DNA from: JAQVUB01 sp033809415 | Lineage (GTDB): Bacteria; Verrucomicrobiota; Lentisphaeria; Oligosphaerales; Oligosphaeraceae | Assembly: GCA_033809415.1 (NCBI GenBank) | Contig: JAPXLT010000008.1 | Location: 1 to 38,205 of the forward strand | Direction of reading: 5' to 3' | Length of the DNA stretch: 38,205 nt | Shown: one piece after another, positions 13,692 through 21,480 of the stretch | Layout: every line of letters starts with the position of its first letter | Position numbering within the stretch: position 1 is the first letter of the stretch | Translations under genes and position numbers: made by a program | Notes under the pieces: generated by a model | Database searches by the model: none | What the model saw: the letters and a program-made list of their open reading frames with translations, nothing else | Told to the model about the DNA's origin: nothing

Positions 13692-16415
13692 GTGAGTTCA
13701 AGTGGAAAAATGAGATTGGCAAGAGATTTTGACTCAATCGTTGAGTTTATGAATGAGCACACGACTGGCATCGTGGATAACTGGTGCAGAGATGAGGTAT
13801 TTGCTGAAGAGCATTGTGCTAAAGAAAAAGCCCGGCTGTTAATTAATGCCAACTGCACAAAAGACAGTTTTTTCGGTTATATGCCATCTGGAAAAAGCTT
13901 AAAATCGTTTAACTTCTTTTCGAATACAGGCTTGACAATACCCTTTGATAAGGCTGCATCGCCCATTGTATATACTGAAAGAAATGAATATGGAAATACC
14001 TGGCAGGAAGATGCCAGGATGGAAATTACAATTGAAGATTGGGCTTGTTTTACTGGAAGTTTTAACAACATTCCGGATCAGTTTGATAAAAGTTTATGCA
14101 ATCTTACCGAGACGAAACCCAAAAGTACACTTCCAACCATGGTTTTAATGACTGAGATGGATGATATACAACTGTATACGCGATTAAGACCTGGTACTTT
14201 ATATTTTAAGTTTTTTGCTTTGGACAATGCTGTCGTGACGCCTAATGGACCAGTTGCTGAAAAAGATACAAAATCCAGAATTTTAGGTTGGTTAAAGAAT
14301 AACTGGGTAAGGGTTTTTCTGCATTTTTACAATAAATATCCAGATGAGCTTACTCTTTGTGGTAAATCTGCGAATGCTGCTGCAACTTGTCGATATTTTC
14401 AAAATTCAGGAAAGCCTTATGATAAATTCAAGGAAATACGAGGGATTACCCAGGAATTTTTTAATGAAAATGACGATAAAATTCCTGATTTCCCGATGAA
14501 AGAATGTAATTTCCCTGACTTGGTCGAATCAATAACAGCAAAAGATTTGGATCACTATTTAAATGTTATTATTGACAAGCCAATACTGCGATATTATGCC
14601 CTTCCGTCAGCCATAGAAAAGCGCTTTGGAAGCACAAAAATGGTCTATTCATTCAAGAATGAATACGGTCAAACGATGATGAAAGTCATAAAATGTCTTT
14701 CTGAAAAACATCAGTGTATCTGCATGGTTCCAATTACGTGCTGGCGATATAGAAGTTGTTACTATCATCAACTGTACGCGCTGCCTTGGGCTTCAGGTAA
14801 GCAGCCCTTGTACAATCTTGACCTGCTCATGAAAGATCGTGATGAAGATAAATATGTTGTCATAACGGATAGCATTGAAATTGCGGATTACATGCAGGAG
14901 AAATGCAGATATAAGAATGTTGTTTTCACCAGTTTTATCTGTCAGCCCGGAAGATATGACCAAGTTGACTGGTCGCCGTTGAAACCGCAAATAACCGAAG
15001 ATGAGAATCGTGCTCCTGGGCAAATATACATTGCCTGCCTGGTTACCAATCATACAGGTAAAAAGCTCGAGCAACAGTACCTTGAAGCACAGAAACTCGT
15101 TCGCTATCTTCAAGAAAATGAGGAACTGGATATTCAAAATTTTCTTGAAAGACCTGTCAGTTATACTGATGACGACACGGGTGTGATAGAAGACATTGAC
15201 GATCTTTTGGATAAGAAACATACTGGTTTTGCTGGACAGGCAAAACTTTTAACTACATTTCAATTTAATGCGATGTGTAACAAGGCAGAGGCACTGTTAC
15301 AAGAGAAAAAACTGGAGTTTTCGTCAGAGAACTTTCTGGGCGATTCGATAGAGACTAAAAATGACGTCACAAAAGAGAAAGGAAAAACTGCCCCTCCTGA
15401 ATTTGTTTTTTTCCCAATTTTGATGCGTGGGGATTGGACTGCATTAGTGGGGCCACAAAAGAGCATGAAAAGTTTTCTTGCGTTGAGTATCGCTATGTTG
15501 GCTACAAATGCAGGTGGTCAGAGAGTGAAGTCACTATTCCATGAAATGCTGTGGAAAGCATCCAAACCAAACAATGTTGGAGGTTCCCGAGGCCATAAAG
15601 TGCTGTATTTGGACTTTGAAAACGGCGAGAGAACGATGTTAAGACGAATAGCACGTCTCAAAAATCATTACTGGCCCCAAAAAAACGAGGATATTGAAAA
15701 ATGTCAATCTAACTTGATCATAAAATACCTTGATAAAAGGACTAAGTATCCTGAACCTGCTAACTTGAGAAAACTATATGATATGATTGAAGAAGCGAAT
15801 AATCAAGGTGATCCTGACCATGATGTTGATTTGCTGATTATTGACAGTTTTGAAGGCTTTAATGGAAATGATATGAATTTTTCAAATGTAAACGATATTA
15901 ATAACTTTATCGACGACATACGTAGTAAGTTCAAAAATATGGCGATTTTGTCGATAAACCATTTATCTACACAAGCTGGAAAAGGAAAAGAATCTGCAAG
16001 TAGAGGAAACTCTGCAGCCTTTAATAATATTCAAAATGAGGTAGTTATTCAAATTGATGAAGCATTGAAGAAGATAACAACAAAACGTGAAGAAACTTCA
16101 GAAGACGAAAAAGATGAAGCCATATATGAAGGAAGGCAGATAAATATAACATATCGCCAGAATAGAGAGGGATACGTTATTGATGAAATAATGAAATTTG
16201 TGGGAATCTTGCCCAAGGCGAAAGATGAAGCATATTTTCAGGTAGCTGGTTTAGAACGTGAAGTAAATTTGAACAAAGAAGAAAAAGACAAATTGTATAA
16301 AAATAATTTAAAGAAATTGAAGAAGTGGTTATGTGACGATATGGATGTTGATAAAGATTCATTCGAAAGTATGATCAATATGACTGAAAATACGTTAAGA
16401 GATCATATGAAGTAG
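13692..16415 (+). CDS. Large RecA-fold ATPase, primase-helicase-like
   Basis: 907 residues from GTG 13692, with GGAGG six bases upstream. Residues about 565-800 are a RecA/AAA_25 (RepA/DnaB-type) ATPase: Walker A-like VGPQKSMKSFLALS (about 585-598), Walker B VDLLIIDSFEGF (about 711-722) and a sensor strand AILSINHLST (about 751). In the Walker A the glycine before KS is Met. Residues about 335-500 (VPITCWRY..., KYVVITDSIEIADY, IYIACLVTNHTGKKLEQQYL) have a Toprim-like strand-helix order, suggesting a primase-like middle. The N-terminal 330 residues are unfamiliar. Together it resembles fused primase-helicase proteins of mobile elements that start or drive replication. It is first in an operon with the second helical protein. 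Confidence 0.65.
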   Translation: MSSSGKMRLARDFDSIVEFMNEHTTGIVDNWCRDEVFAEEHCAKEKARLLINANCTKDSFFGYMPSGKSLKSFNFFSNTGLTIPFDKAASPIVYTERNEYGNTWQEDARMEITIEDWACFTGSFNNIPDQFDKSLCNLTETKPKSTLPTMVLMTEMDDIQLYTRLRPGTLYFKFFALDNAVVTPNGPVAEKDTKSRILGWLKNNWVRVFLHFYNKYPDELTLCGKSANAAATCRYFQNSGKPYDKFKEIRGITQEFFNENDDKIPDFPMKECNFPDLVESITAKDLDHYLNVIIDKPILRYYALPSAIEKRFGSTKMVYSFKNEYGQTMMKVIKCLSEKHQCICMVPITCWRYRSCYYHQLYALPWASGKQPLYNLDLLMKDRDEDKYVVITDSIEIADYMQEKCRYKNVVFTSFICQPGRYDQVDWSPLKPQITEDENRAPGQIYIACLVTNHTGKKLEQQYLEAQKLVRYLQENEELDIQNFLERPVSYTDDDTGVIEDIDDLLDKKHTGFAGQAKLLTTFQFNAMCNKAEALLQEKKLEFSSENFLGDSIETKNDVTKEKGKTAPPEFVFFPILMRGDWTALVGPQKSMKSFLALSIAMLATNAGGQRVKSLFHEMLWKASKPNNVGGSRGHKVLYLDFENGERTMLRRIARLKNHYWPQKNEDIEKCQSNLIIKYLDKRTKYPEPANLRKLYDMIEEANNQGDPDHDVDLLIIDSFEGFNGNDMNFSNVNDINNFIDDIRSKFKNMAILSINHLSTQAGKGKESASRGNSAAFNNIQNEVVIQIDEALKKITTKREETSEDEKDEAIYEGRQINITYRQNREGYVIDEIMKFVGILPKAKDEAYFQVAGLEREVNLNKEEKDKLYKNNLKKLKKWLCDDMDVDKDSFESMINMTENTLRDHMK

Positions 16416-16484
16416 GTACACTAACGAAAGTCAGAATTTCTATCCCGATCCAGTAGTACAATCCAATCACAAAGGACAGAACCC

Positions 16485-17198
16485 ATGGCAAAAGCAACCA
16501 AGAGTAAGAAGCCCGAGACAAGTACTGAGGAGACAACAGCGCTGGCTACAAATGAAAACGAAACTGAAGTGCTTGATCCCAAGGTGGAAAAGGAAAAGCA
16601 GCTTAAAAATTGCGAAAAGATCATCCATGCTAAAACGGATGCGTTCCTTGATGTCGTCGTTCAGCTGGCTATTATTAAAGAAGAGAATTTATATAAGTTG
16701 AAAGTTGGCAAGGACAATAAGCCTCTGTATAAGACTTTCGAGAGTTATATCGATGCGGAATTCGGGTTCAAACGTGCGTACTATTCTCGGTTGAATGCAG
16801 CATTTGCAACGTATGAGCAGATAAAAAAAACACTTCCACAAAATGAAATGAAACAACTTCCAAAATATCCGACGTTTTACATAGCGTTATCAGAAATCAA
16901 AGATGAGAAAAGGATAGATGCCATCAACGAGGTGGTTAAGAAGAAAGCAGGAACAAATAAACGTATGAAGGGAAGTGATATCACCAGATGGGGCAAAGCA
17001 AACGAGGTGTTGAAGAAGGAAAAGAATAACATGCCCAGTGGCAACAAGAAGAAAGTTCAAATATTTGCTGGGTTGGTTAAAGATATTGCGAAACTGGAAT
17101 CGATCGCAAAAGAACTTAAAAGCCTGAAAAAGTATGATGAAAACACACAGCAAACATTGATCAATAATCTCCAAAAGATATTGACGAATTTGAAGTAA
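16485..17198 (+). CDS. Putative helical DNA-binding protein (copy 2)
   Basis: A 237-residue lysine-rich helical protein, 69 bp downstream of the ATPase gene and starting at ATG 16485 after AAAGGA. A disordered acidic/threonine-rich start leads to a helical block with KVGKDNKPLYKTFESYIDAE and FGFKRAYYSRLNAAF (about residues 68-105), the same plan as the protein at 1544-2245, then PTFYIALSEI and a long basic tail. Likely binds DNA, perhaps helping load the adjacent ATPase (inference from operon position). Paralogy with copy 1 is by block order and short matches; overall identity is low. Confidence 0.55.
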   Translation: MAKATKSKKPETSTEETTALATNENETEVLDPKVEKEKQLKNCEKIIHAKTDAFLDVVVQLAIIKEENLYKLKVGKDNKPLYKTFESYIDAEFGFKRAYYSRLNAAFATYEQIKKTLPQNEMKQLPKYPTFYIALSEIKDEKRIDAINEVVKKKAGTNKRMKGSDITRWGKANEVLKKEKNNMPSGNKKKVQIFAGLVKDIAKLESIAKELKSLKKYDENTQQTLINNLQKILTNLK

Positions 17199-17226
17199 GA
17201 GGAAGGGATTCAGATGCTATAAGAAG

Positions 17227-17256
17227 GCTGCTTGTGTGTGCAAGCAGCTTTCTTCG
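17227..17256. terminator. Terminator between convergent genes
   Basis: GCTGCTTG and CAAGCAGC pair around TGTGTG, followed on the plus strand by TTTCTTCG. It sits 28 bp after the copy 2 stop and just before the convergent regulator's stop, so it can serve either side. Confidence 0.65.
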
Positions 17257-17264
17257 TATATGGG

Positions 17265-17633
17265 TTATTGGACTTCTGGCTCTTCTGATTGATTCTGAGT
17301 TGTATCTTCCGTTGACATGATGTATTCAATGACTGAAAGGTTGCTATAGCGAACTGATCCGCCGATAGTCTTACGCTTGAATGGAAATGCGTTGTTTTTC
17401 TCCAGAGTTTTGAAGTTGGACAGGCTCAAACCCAGCATTTCAGCGACTTCAGGTTGAGATAAAAGGCGTGGAGCTATAGCAGGGATTAATTCGTTGTGTT
17501 TAATAAGATTATTCAGGTTGCTTACGATATGGTTGGCTTCGAGGTTAGAGATGTAACCGATTTCGATCCATGGCTGCATAAGACGTTTCAATAGTTTGAC
17601 TGTACGAGGAAGTAAGAGTTGATTTGAGTTCAT
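17265..17633 (-). CDS. AlpA/MerR-like HTH regulator or excisionase
   Basis: 122 residues from ATG 17633 (MNSNQLLLPR); GGAT lies 9 bases upstream. The longer frame reading upstream is low-complexity and unlikely. Residues about 60-105 form a winged HTH_17-type domain: LLSQPEVAEMLGLSLSNFKTL...FPFKRKTIGGSVRYSNLSVIEY, as in AlpA regulators, excisionases and MerR-like factors. The first 55 residues are helical. It is transcribed towards the ATPase operon and away from the hairpin-rich region preceding rep, so it may regulate rep or excision by the integrase. Function inferred from fold. Confidence 0.7.
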   Translation of the reverse strand: MNSNQLLLPRTVKLLKRLMQPWIEIGYISNLEANHIVSNLNNLIKHNELIPAIAPRLLSQPEVAEMLGLSLSNFKTLEKNNAFPFKRKTIGGSVRYSNLSVIEYIMSTEDTTQNQSEEPEVQ

Positions 17634-17848
17634 AATTGTTATCCTTTTTTTTGTGTAGCAGAATAGCTGCACAGGATGGCAATCATGAATTATTTTTAAA
17701 AGAAGGGAGTTTAATTTTCCCCGGAAAAAGGCTTGAAACGTATACTTTTTGTAAACGTTTTTGGAGGTTGAAAAGGGATCATTGCTTAAATTAAAAATAT
17801 TAAAATGATATAATAAATGGAAAGAAAATTGAATGGATAAAGTGTAGA

Positions 17849-17880
17849 ATGGAGACGGATTTTTGGTGATCCGTCTCCAT
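17849..17880 (+). repeat. 12-bp stem-loop with TTTTGGTG loop (first of pair)
   Basis: ATGGAGACGGAT (17849-17860) pairs perfectly with ATCCGTCTCCAT (17869-17880) around TTTTGGTG. The second hairpin, 110 bp downstream, has a different stem sequence but the same loop core. Confidence 0.6.
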
Positions 17881-17990
17881 ATTCGATAATAGGGTAAAAG
17901 GGAAATATGAATGATATTGACATCCTGAAAGTAGAAGAATGATATCAAGGAGAACTGAATTCAGAGAATGAATTAAAAGAGAATGAAAGA

Positions 17991-18021
17991 ATATCAGGTC
18001 TTTTGGTGGAAGGCCTGATAT
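17991..18021 (+). repeat. 12-bp stem-loop with TTGGTGG loop (second of pair)
   Basis: ATATCAGGTCTT (17991-18002) pairs with AAGGCCTGATAT (18010-18021), one G-U pair, around TTGGTGG. Stem length matches the first hairpin and TTTTGGTG occurs in the same place, so the loop rather than the stem seems conserved. Confidence 0.6.
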
Positions 18022-18200
18022 GATGGAATGGTTAAATAAGAAAGAATGTAACTATAATATATGGGATGTTAAAATGATTAAAGAGAAGTAAATAGTAATT
18101 CGGAGTATGTCCTTCTGAGGATAGAATATTAAGTGTTTACTATTAAGGGGTTACTTGTAAGGATAATATACTTGAGGATGACATATTGCTATGGATATGA

Positions 18201-18236
18201 TAATAAGGATATAATAATACTATATACGCCTTATTA
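18201..18236 (+). repeat. Long AT-rich stem-loop before rep
   Basis: TAATAAGG (18201-18208) pairs with CCTTATTA (18229-18236); inside, ATATA and TATAT pair again after a small bulge. It may mark an easily melted region. Confidence 0.4.
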
Positions 18237-18353
18237 ACAGGGAAATTCCATCCATGTTTCTGGACATGTTATTTAAAAATTGAGCATAATGATTTTATGT
18301 GGAGATCATGTATCTCTAAAATATTCATAATGTTTCAAGAAAGGAAAAATGTC

Positions 18354-18977
18354 ATGTCAAGATTTACAAAGGTTGATGGAAATGAGTATGATGGCTTTCA
18401 ACTTTACAATGGGGAAAAGGCCAGCGAGGGATTCTCAAGGGAGATTTTGGACAAAATTATTAAGATGATGAATGTGAAACTGCAGAGGCATAGCCAGGTT
18501 TTGATGGTGCTCCTGCAATTCAATTTCCCAGTAGTAATCAGCGCAGAAGGGATTAATAATCAGTGCTTTCAGAATTTTATTGAATCCTACCAAAGAAGGT
18601 TAACGAACCAGGGTTTCAACCCTGACTACCTCTGGGTGAGAGAGGTCGGTGAAATTAATAATCGTGTCCATTATCATCTGATATTGTTATTCAACGGTAA
18701 TAAGATACGATATTTCAGTGAATTATATGAGGTGAGGAAATACTGGCTTCACGCACTCCAACAGTTTTTTGAATATAATGATTGTATTGCTCCAATCCAT
18801 CAGGCCTTGCCCCAGATGAAGCGCGGTATCATGCTGAGAAGAAATGACCCTTCATCAATGGAACAGGGCATCGGGATCGCATCGTATCTTGCGAAGATCG
18901 CAACAAAAGACATTTCTGGGAAATTCCATAAATCTTTCAGTTGCTCCCAGTTTGAGAAAGGGGGAAGCAATGATTGA
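18354..18977 (+). CDS. HUH-type Rep, inovirus Gp2/YagK-YfjJ-like
   Basis: 207 residues from ATG 18354 (AGGA 8 bases upstream). The centre carries YLWVREVGEINNRVHYHLIL (about 91-110), the signature of the YagK/YfjJ C-terminal (inovirus Gp2-like) family; H106-Y-H108 fits the HUH metal-binding motif. SYLAKIATK near the C-terminus places Tyr178 and Lys181 in a Y-x-x-K arrangement like motif 3 of rolling-circle Rep endonucleases. The expected activity is nicking one strand at an origin and covalent attachment through Tyr178. The gene overlaps the PIF1 helicase gene by 8 bases, which fits a nickase plus unwinding motor pair. Preceded by a hairpin-rich region. Confidence 0.75.
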   Translation: MSRFTKVDGNEYDGFQLYNGEKASEGFSREILDKIIKMMNVKLQRHSQVLMVLLQFNFPVVISAEGINNQCFQNFIESYQRRLTNQGFNPDYLWVREVGEINNRVHYHLILLFNGNKIRYFSELYEVRKYWLHALQQFFEYNDCIAPIHQALPQMKRGIMLRRNDPSSMEQGIGIASYLAKIATKDISGKFHKSFSCSQFEKGGSND

Positions 18978-20316
18978 TTTAGATAATATTGTTTTAAGTC
19001 CTCAGCAGAAGATCGTATTTGATGCCATGATGGAAGGGAAAAATGTTGCTTTGTTTGGAGATGCAGGATCAGGCAAGAGCGTAATTGTTAAGAAATTCCT
19101 GCAGGAAAAAGCTCGTTCAGGTGATGTTGTGTGCCTCACGCCGACCGGATTGGCAGCACGAAACATCGGTCAAGCCCAAACAATACATTCGTTCTTTTCG
19201 ATTGATCCTGGCTGTGTTGGTGATTTATCTCCTCTTAATCGTCGTTTATTGAATATTCTGCCAAAAGTCAGAACGATCCTCATAGACGAGATTTCCATGG
19301 TGCGCAGTGATTTGTTCGACATAATGGAGCAGTGCTTAAGACTAGTTCCCATTGACGATAATTTTGCACCATTTGGCGGAAGGCAAATCATAGTGGTTGG
19401 TGATTTCAAACAGCTACCGCCTGTTGTGAGCGATGAGCATATTGCAGAATTTCTCGAATATTATTATAATGGTGAATATGCCTTCAAGTCAAAAGCATGG
19501 CTACAGGCTGATTTTTTGAATTATTATCTTGAAGGGACTTTTCGTCAGGATTCTGATAATTATTATCATATTTTGCAGAATATTCGTTACGGCATAAACA
19601 TTGTGGCATCATTTCGTGAATTAAACCAGCAGGTATTCCCCCTAAGTCCTGGCTCAGGCTTGCTTGCAAATCCCAAGACATTGGCGTTATGCAGCAGAAA
19701 AGTGCTTGCATCCGAAATTAATCGTAAATTGATGTCGTATATCCCTGGGAAGGAATATTTATTTGAGGCATCTGTCAAAGGGAAATTTCCAATCAATGAA
19801 TACCCAACGGATCATAATCTCAAGCTCAAAATCGGCACCAAAGTTATGATTCTGGCGAATAAAAAAGAAACGATTCAAGCAAACGATCTGGAGTATGAAT
19901 ATGTCAATGGTGACATCGGTAAAATTGTCGCTATGTATGATGATGCCATCATCGTTAGGTTGGGCAATGACAAAAGTATTACTGTTCAGAAAAACACCTG
20001 GAATTATTATGAATATGATCTTGTTGAAGTCAATGGGGAAGTCAAGATAGAAGCGCGTATCGTTGGCAGTTTTTGCCAATTTCCAGTAGCCATAGCTTAT
20101 GCCAGCACCATACACAAAGCCCAAGGACAAACCCTCAATTCCGTTTATGTTGTTTTGGGGAAGGGGTGCTTCGCTCCGGGCCAGCTGTATACTGCTCTTT
20201 CACGTGTCCGTAATCTTGATTGTTTGTTTCTGGCATCGGATTTGCGAATGACGGACATTATACCAGACCCGATGGTAGACGAGTTCTATCATACACGTAT
20301 CTGGGAACCTTTGTAA
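18970..20316 (+). CDS. PIF1/RecD-like superfamily 1 DNA helicase
   Basis: 448 residues from ATG 18970, inside the end of rep and preceded by AGGGGGAAG; the longer upstream frame only shadows rep. Seen in order: Q-motif-like LSPQQKIVFDAM, Walker A GDAGSGKS (about 29-36), LTPTGLAARNI with TIHSFF (motif Ia), Walker B TILIDEISM, motif III IIVVGDFKQLPPV, and the C-terminal IAYASTIHKAQGQTL and YTALSRVR. This is the complete PIF1 set, so a 5'-3' ATP-dependent helicase is expected. Its coupling to an HUH Rep suggests unwinding during rolling-circle or strand-transfer replication of the element. A near-perfect palindrome follows the stop. Confidence 0.88.
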   Translation: MIDLDNIVLSPQQKIVFDAMMEGKNVALFGDAGSGKSVIVKKFLQEKARSGDVVCLTPTGLAARNIGQAQTIHSFFSIDPGCVGDLSPLNRRLLNILPKVRTILIDEISMVRSDLFDIMEQCLRLVPIDDNFAPFGGRQIIVVGDFKQLPPVVSDEHIAEFLEYYYNGEYAFKSKAWLQADFLNYYLEGTFRQDSDNYYHILQNIRYGINIVASFRELNQQVFPLSPGSGLLANPKTLALCSRKVLASEINRKLMSYIPGKEYLFEASVKGKFPINEYPTDHNLKLKIGTKVMILANKKETIQANDLEYEYVNGDIGKIVAMYDDAIIVRLGNDKSITVQKNTWNYYEYDLVEVNGEVKIEARIVGSFCQFPVAIAYASTIHKAQGQTLNSVYVVLGKGCFAPGQLYTALSRVRNLDCLFLASDLRMTDIIPDPMVDEFYHTRIWEPL

Positions 20317-20329
20317 TAACTTATTATGA

Positions 20330-20363
20330 TGATCATGGTAACCATCGATGGTTACCATGATCA
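20330..20363. terminator. 34-bp perfect palindrome after the helicase
   Basis: TGATCATGGTAACCA (20330-20344) and TGGTTACCATGATCA (20349-20363) pair perfectly around TCGA. It is followed by CTATTGTTCTTTTTATG, which would allow termination, but the exact symmetry also fits a dimer-binding or resolution site. Confidence 0.6.
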
Positions 20364-20469
20364 CTATTGTTCTTTTTATGTTTTTACAGAGCAATCCAAC
20401 TATATTGGCACGATGATATTTATATCTTGTTCAGAGAATAAATGCCATGATTGTGGCTGCTTTTGATGA

Positions 20470-20640
20470 TTGTTTTTCGTTCGTAATGTTTCTATTGAAT
20501 TATTCGGAAGCCATATTCTCTCGGATCGTTTTATATCGTTTGATGATGATAATGCTGTGGTGAAAAATGCGATGCGAGAAGTTCTTGGGGCAAAGTCCAA
20601 TTACCAGTTTTTCATAATAAAAACGTCCATCCTGGCCTAA
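20470..20640 (+). pseudogene. Possible 56-codon remnant
   Basis: A frame from TTG 20470 reads like real protein (NVSIELFGSHILSDRFISF, then NAVVKNAMREVLGAKSNYQF) but has no ribosome site and two stops immediately upstream. Probably a gene fragment; family unknown. Confidence 0.2.
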
Positions 20641-20706
20641 GGTTTTCTTTCTGGTTTTCGCATATAATCATGATCAATCCATCCCTATTGCTGGCCTAGG
20701 ATTTGT

Positions 20707-20844
20707 GTGAACCTGTTGATGTCTCATGTCTGGCAAAGGTATCAGAATGACTTTCCGAGGTCAAACAAACGAGCCATAAACTGCCTCTTGGAGGGTATGC
20801 TAATCTGTATCGCCTGCAGCGTGTTGTCAGCAGAGATCGTTTGA
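20707..20844 (+). pseudogene. Possible IS4-like transposase C-terminal remnant
   Basis: The 45-residue frame SHVWQRYQNDFPRSNKRAIN...LLEGMLICIACSVLSAEI resembles the end of IS4-type transposases, where a basic segment precedes a hydrophobic helix. No upstream domain is present in frame. Identification is tentative. Confidence 0.25.
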
Positions 20845-20868
20845 AGTCAAAAAAAAAAGGATAATTAA

Positions 20869-21049
20869 CTGGAAACCATTTTTTCGAGTTGCGGTTGCGT
20901 TTATCTGGGGAAAACCGCAACTCATCGAACGCAACTCATGGGGGGAAAAGCACAGTTAAAGTCACGCTTTCCGCAACTGAAGGCCCGCAAAACGCAACTG
21001 CAGCGCCTGACTGCGCAACTCGAATACGCGAAAAAATATTCGTATGTTT
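20869..21049 (+). pseudogene. Remnant with five QL heptads
   Basis: Between 20928 and 21020 the frame has TQL, AQL, PQL, TQL and AQL at exact seven-codon spacing, a coiled-coil pattern; the CGCAACT DNA words recur 21 bp apart for the same reason. It ends at the TAA 21047-21049. An ATG at 20938 would give 36 residues. Probably a truncated transposase-associated coiled coil; the DNA words could instead be iterons. Confidence 0.25.
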
Positions 21050-21137
21050 AATGCGTTCGTGTATTGGCAACAAAGAGCGACTTTTCTTTGTGTTTGGGTT
21101 TGCTTGTATATCATATAATACATGTGATATTATACGC

Positions 21138-21464
21138 ATGACAAGCGAACATGAACAATTGATTGAAGAACGGTCGGCGTTGTTGAATGAACTCCGATTA
21201 CTATCGCATATGGTTCACGGATCCATTCTTGAGCGTCTTACAGTTTGCTCACGGCCAAACTGTCAATGCAAACAAGGCAAAAAGCATGGCCCGATAACCT
21301 GCATCGTAATCAATGAGAATGGAAAACAGCGCCAGAAATATGTGCCCAAGAAGATGGGAAAAAACGCAGCTGAAGCGATCAATGAATACCACCGTGCAAT
21401 TGAAATAATTGACCGAATCAGCCATATCAATTTGAAGCTTATTTCAGCAAAGATCGAGGCTTAA
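21138..21464 (+). CDS. DUF6788-like transposon accessory protein
   Basis: 108 residues from ATG 21138. It has a helical start followed by ILERLTVCSRPNCQCKQGKK-HGPI, i.e. a C-x4-C-x-C cluster with HGP, the pattern of DUF6788 proteins, which are commonly encoded next to certain transposases. The remaining part has VINENGKQRQKYVPKKM and a long C-terminal helix. The frame upstream of 21138 is unlikely to be translated. No transposase follows; the convergent integrase begins 16 bp beyond its stop. It is either an orphan of a lost IS or related to the transposase at the left window edge. Confidence 0.55.
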   Translation: MTSEHEQLIEERSALLNELRLLSHMVHGSILERLTVCSRPNCQCKQGKKHGPITCIVINENGKQRQKYVPKKMGKNAAEAINEYHRAIEIIDRISHINLKLISAKIEA

Positions 21465-21480
21465 CTGGACCGTTTGTGAA

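Larger units (their letters stand above)
17634..18353. other. Hairpin-rich AT-rich non-coding region before rep
   Basis: 720 bp without a convincing gene, rich in A+T, containing at least five stem-loops: AAACGTATAC/GTAAACGTTT (17736-17760, one A-A mismatch), the two 12-bp stems described separately, AATAGTAA/TTACTATT (18091-18144) enclosing TCCTTCTGAGGA, and TAATAAGG/CCTTATTA (18201-18236). Lying directly before an HUH Rep gene, it is the best candidate for a rolling-circle origin in this window (inference). Confidence 0.45.

Noticed and set aside
17265..17948. 227-residue version of the HTH regulator
   Set aside because: The first 105 codons are low-complexity and overlap AT-rich hairpins; ATG 17633 gives a normal-sized protein.
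20916..21020. CGCAACT iterons as a replication origin
   Set aside because: The 21-bp phase is explained by coding heptads (QL every seven codons), including a synonymous CAGTTA copy that breaks the DNA word but keeps the peptide; listed as a remnant instead.
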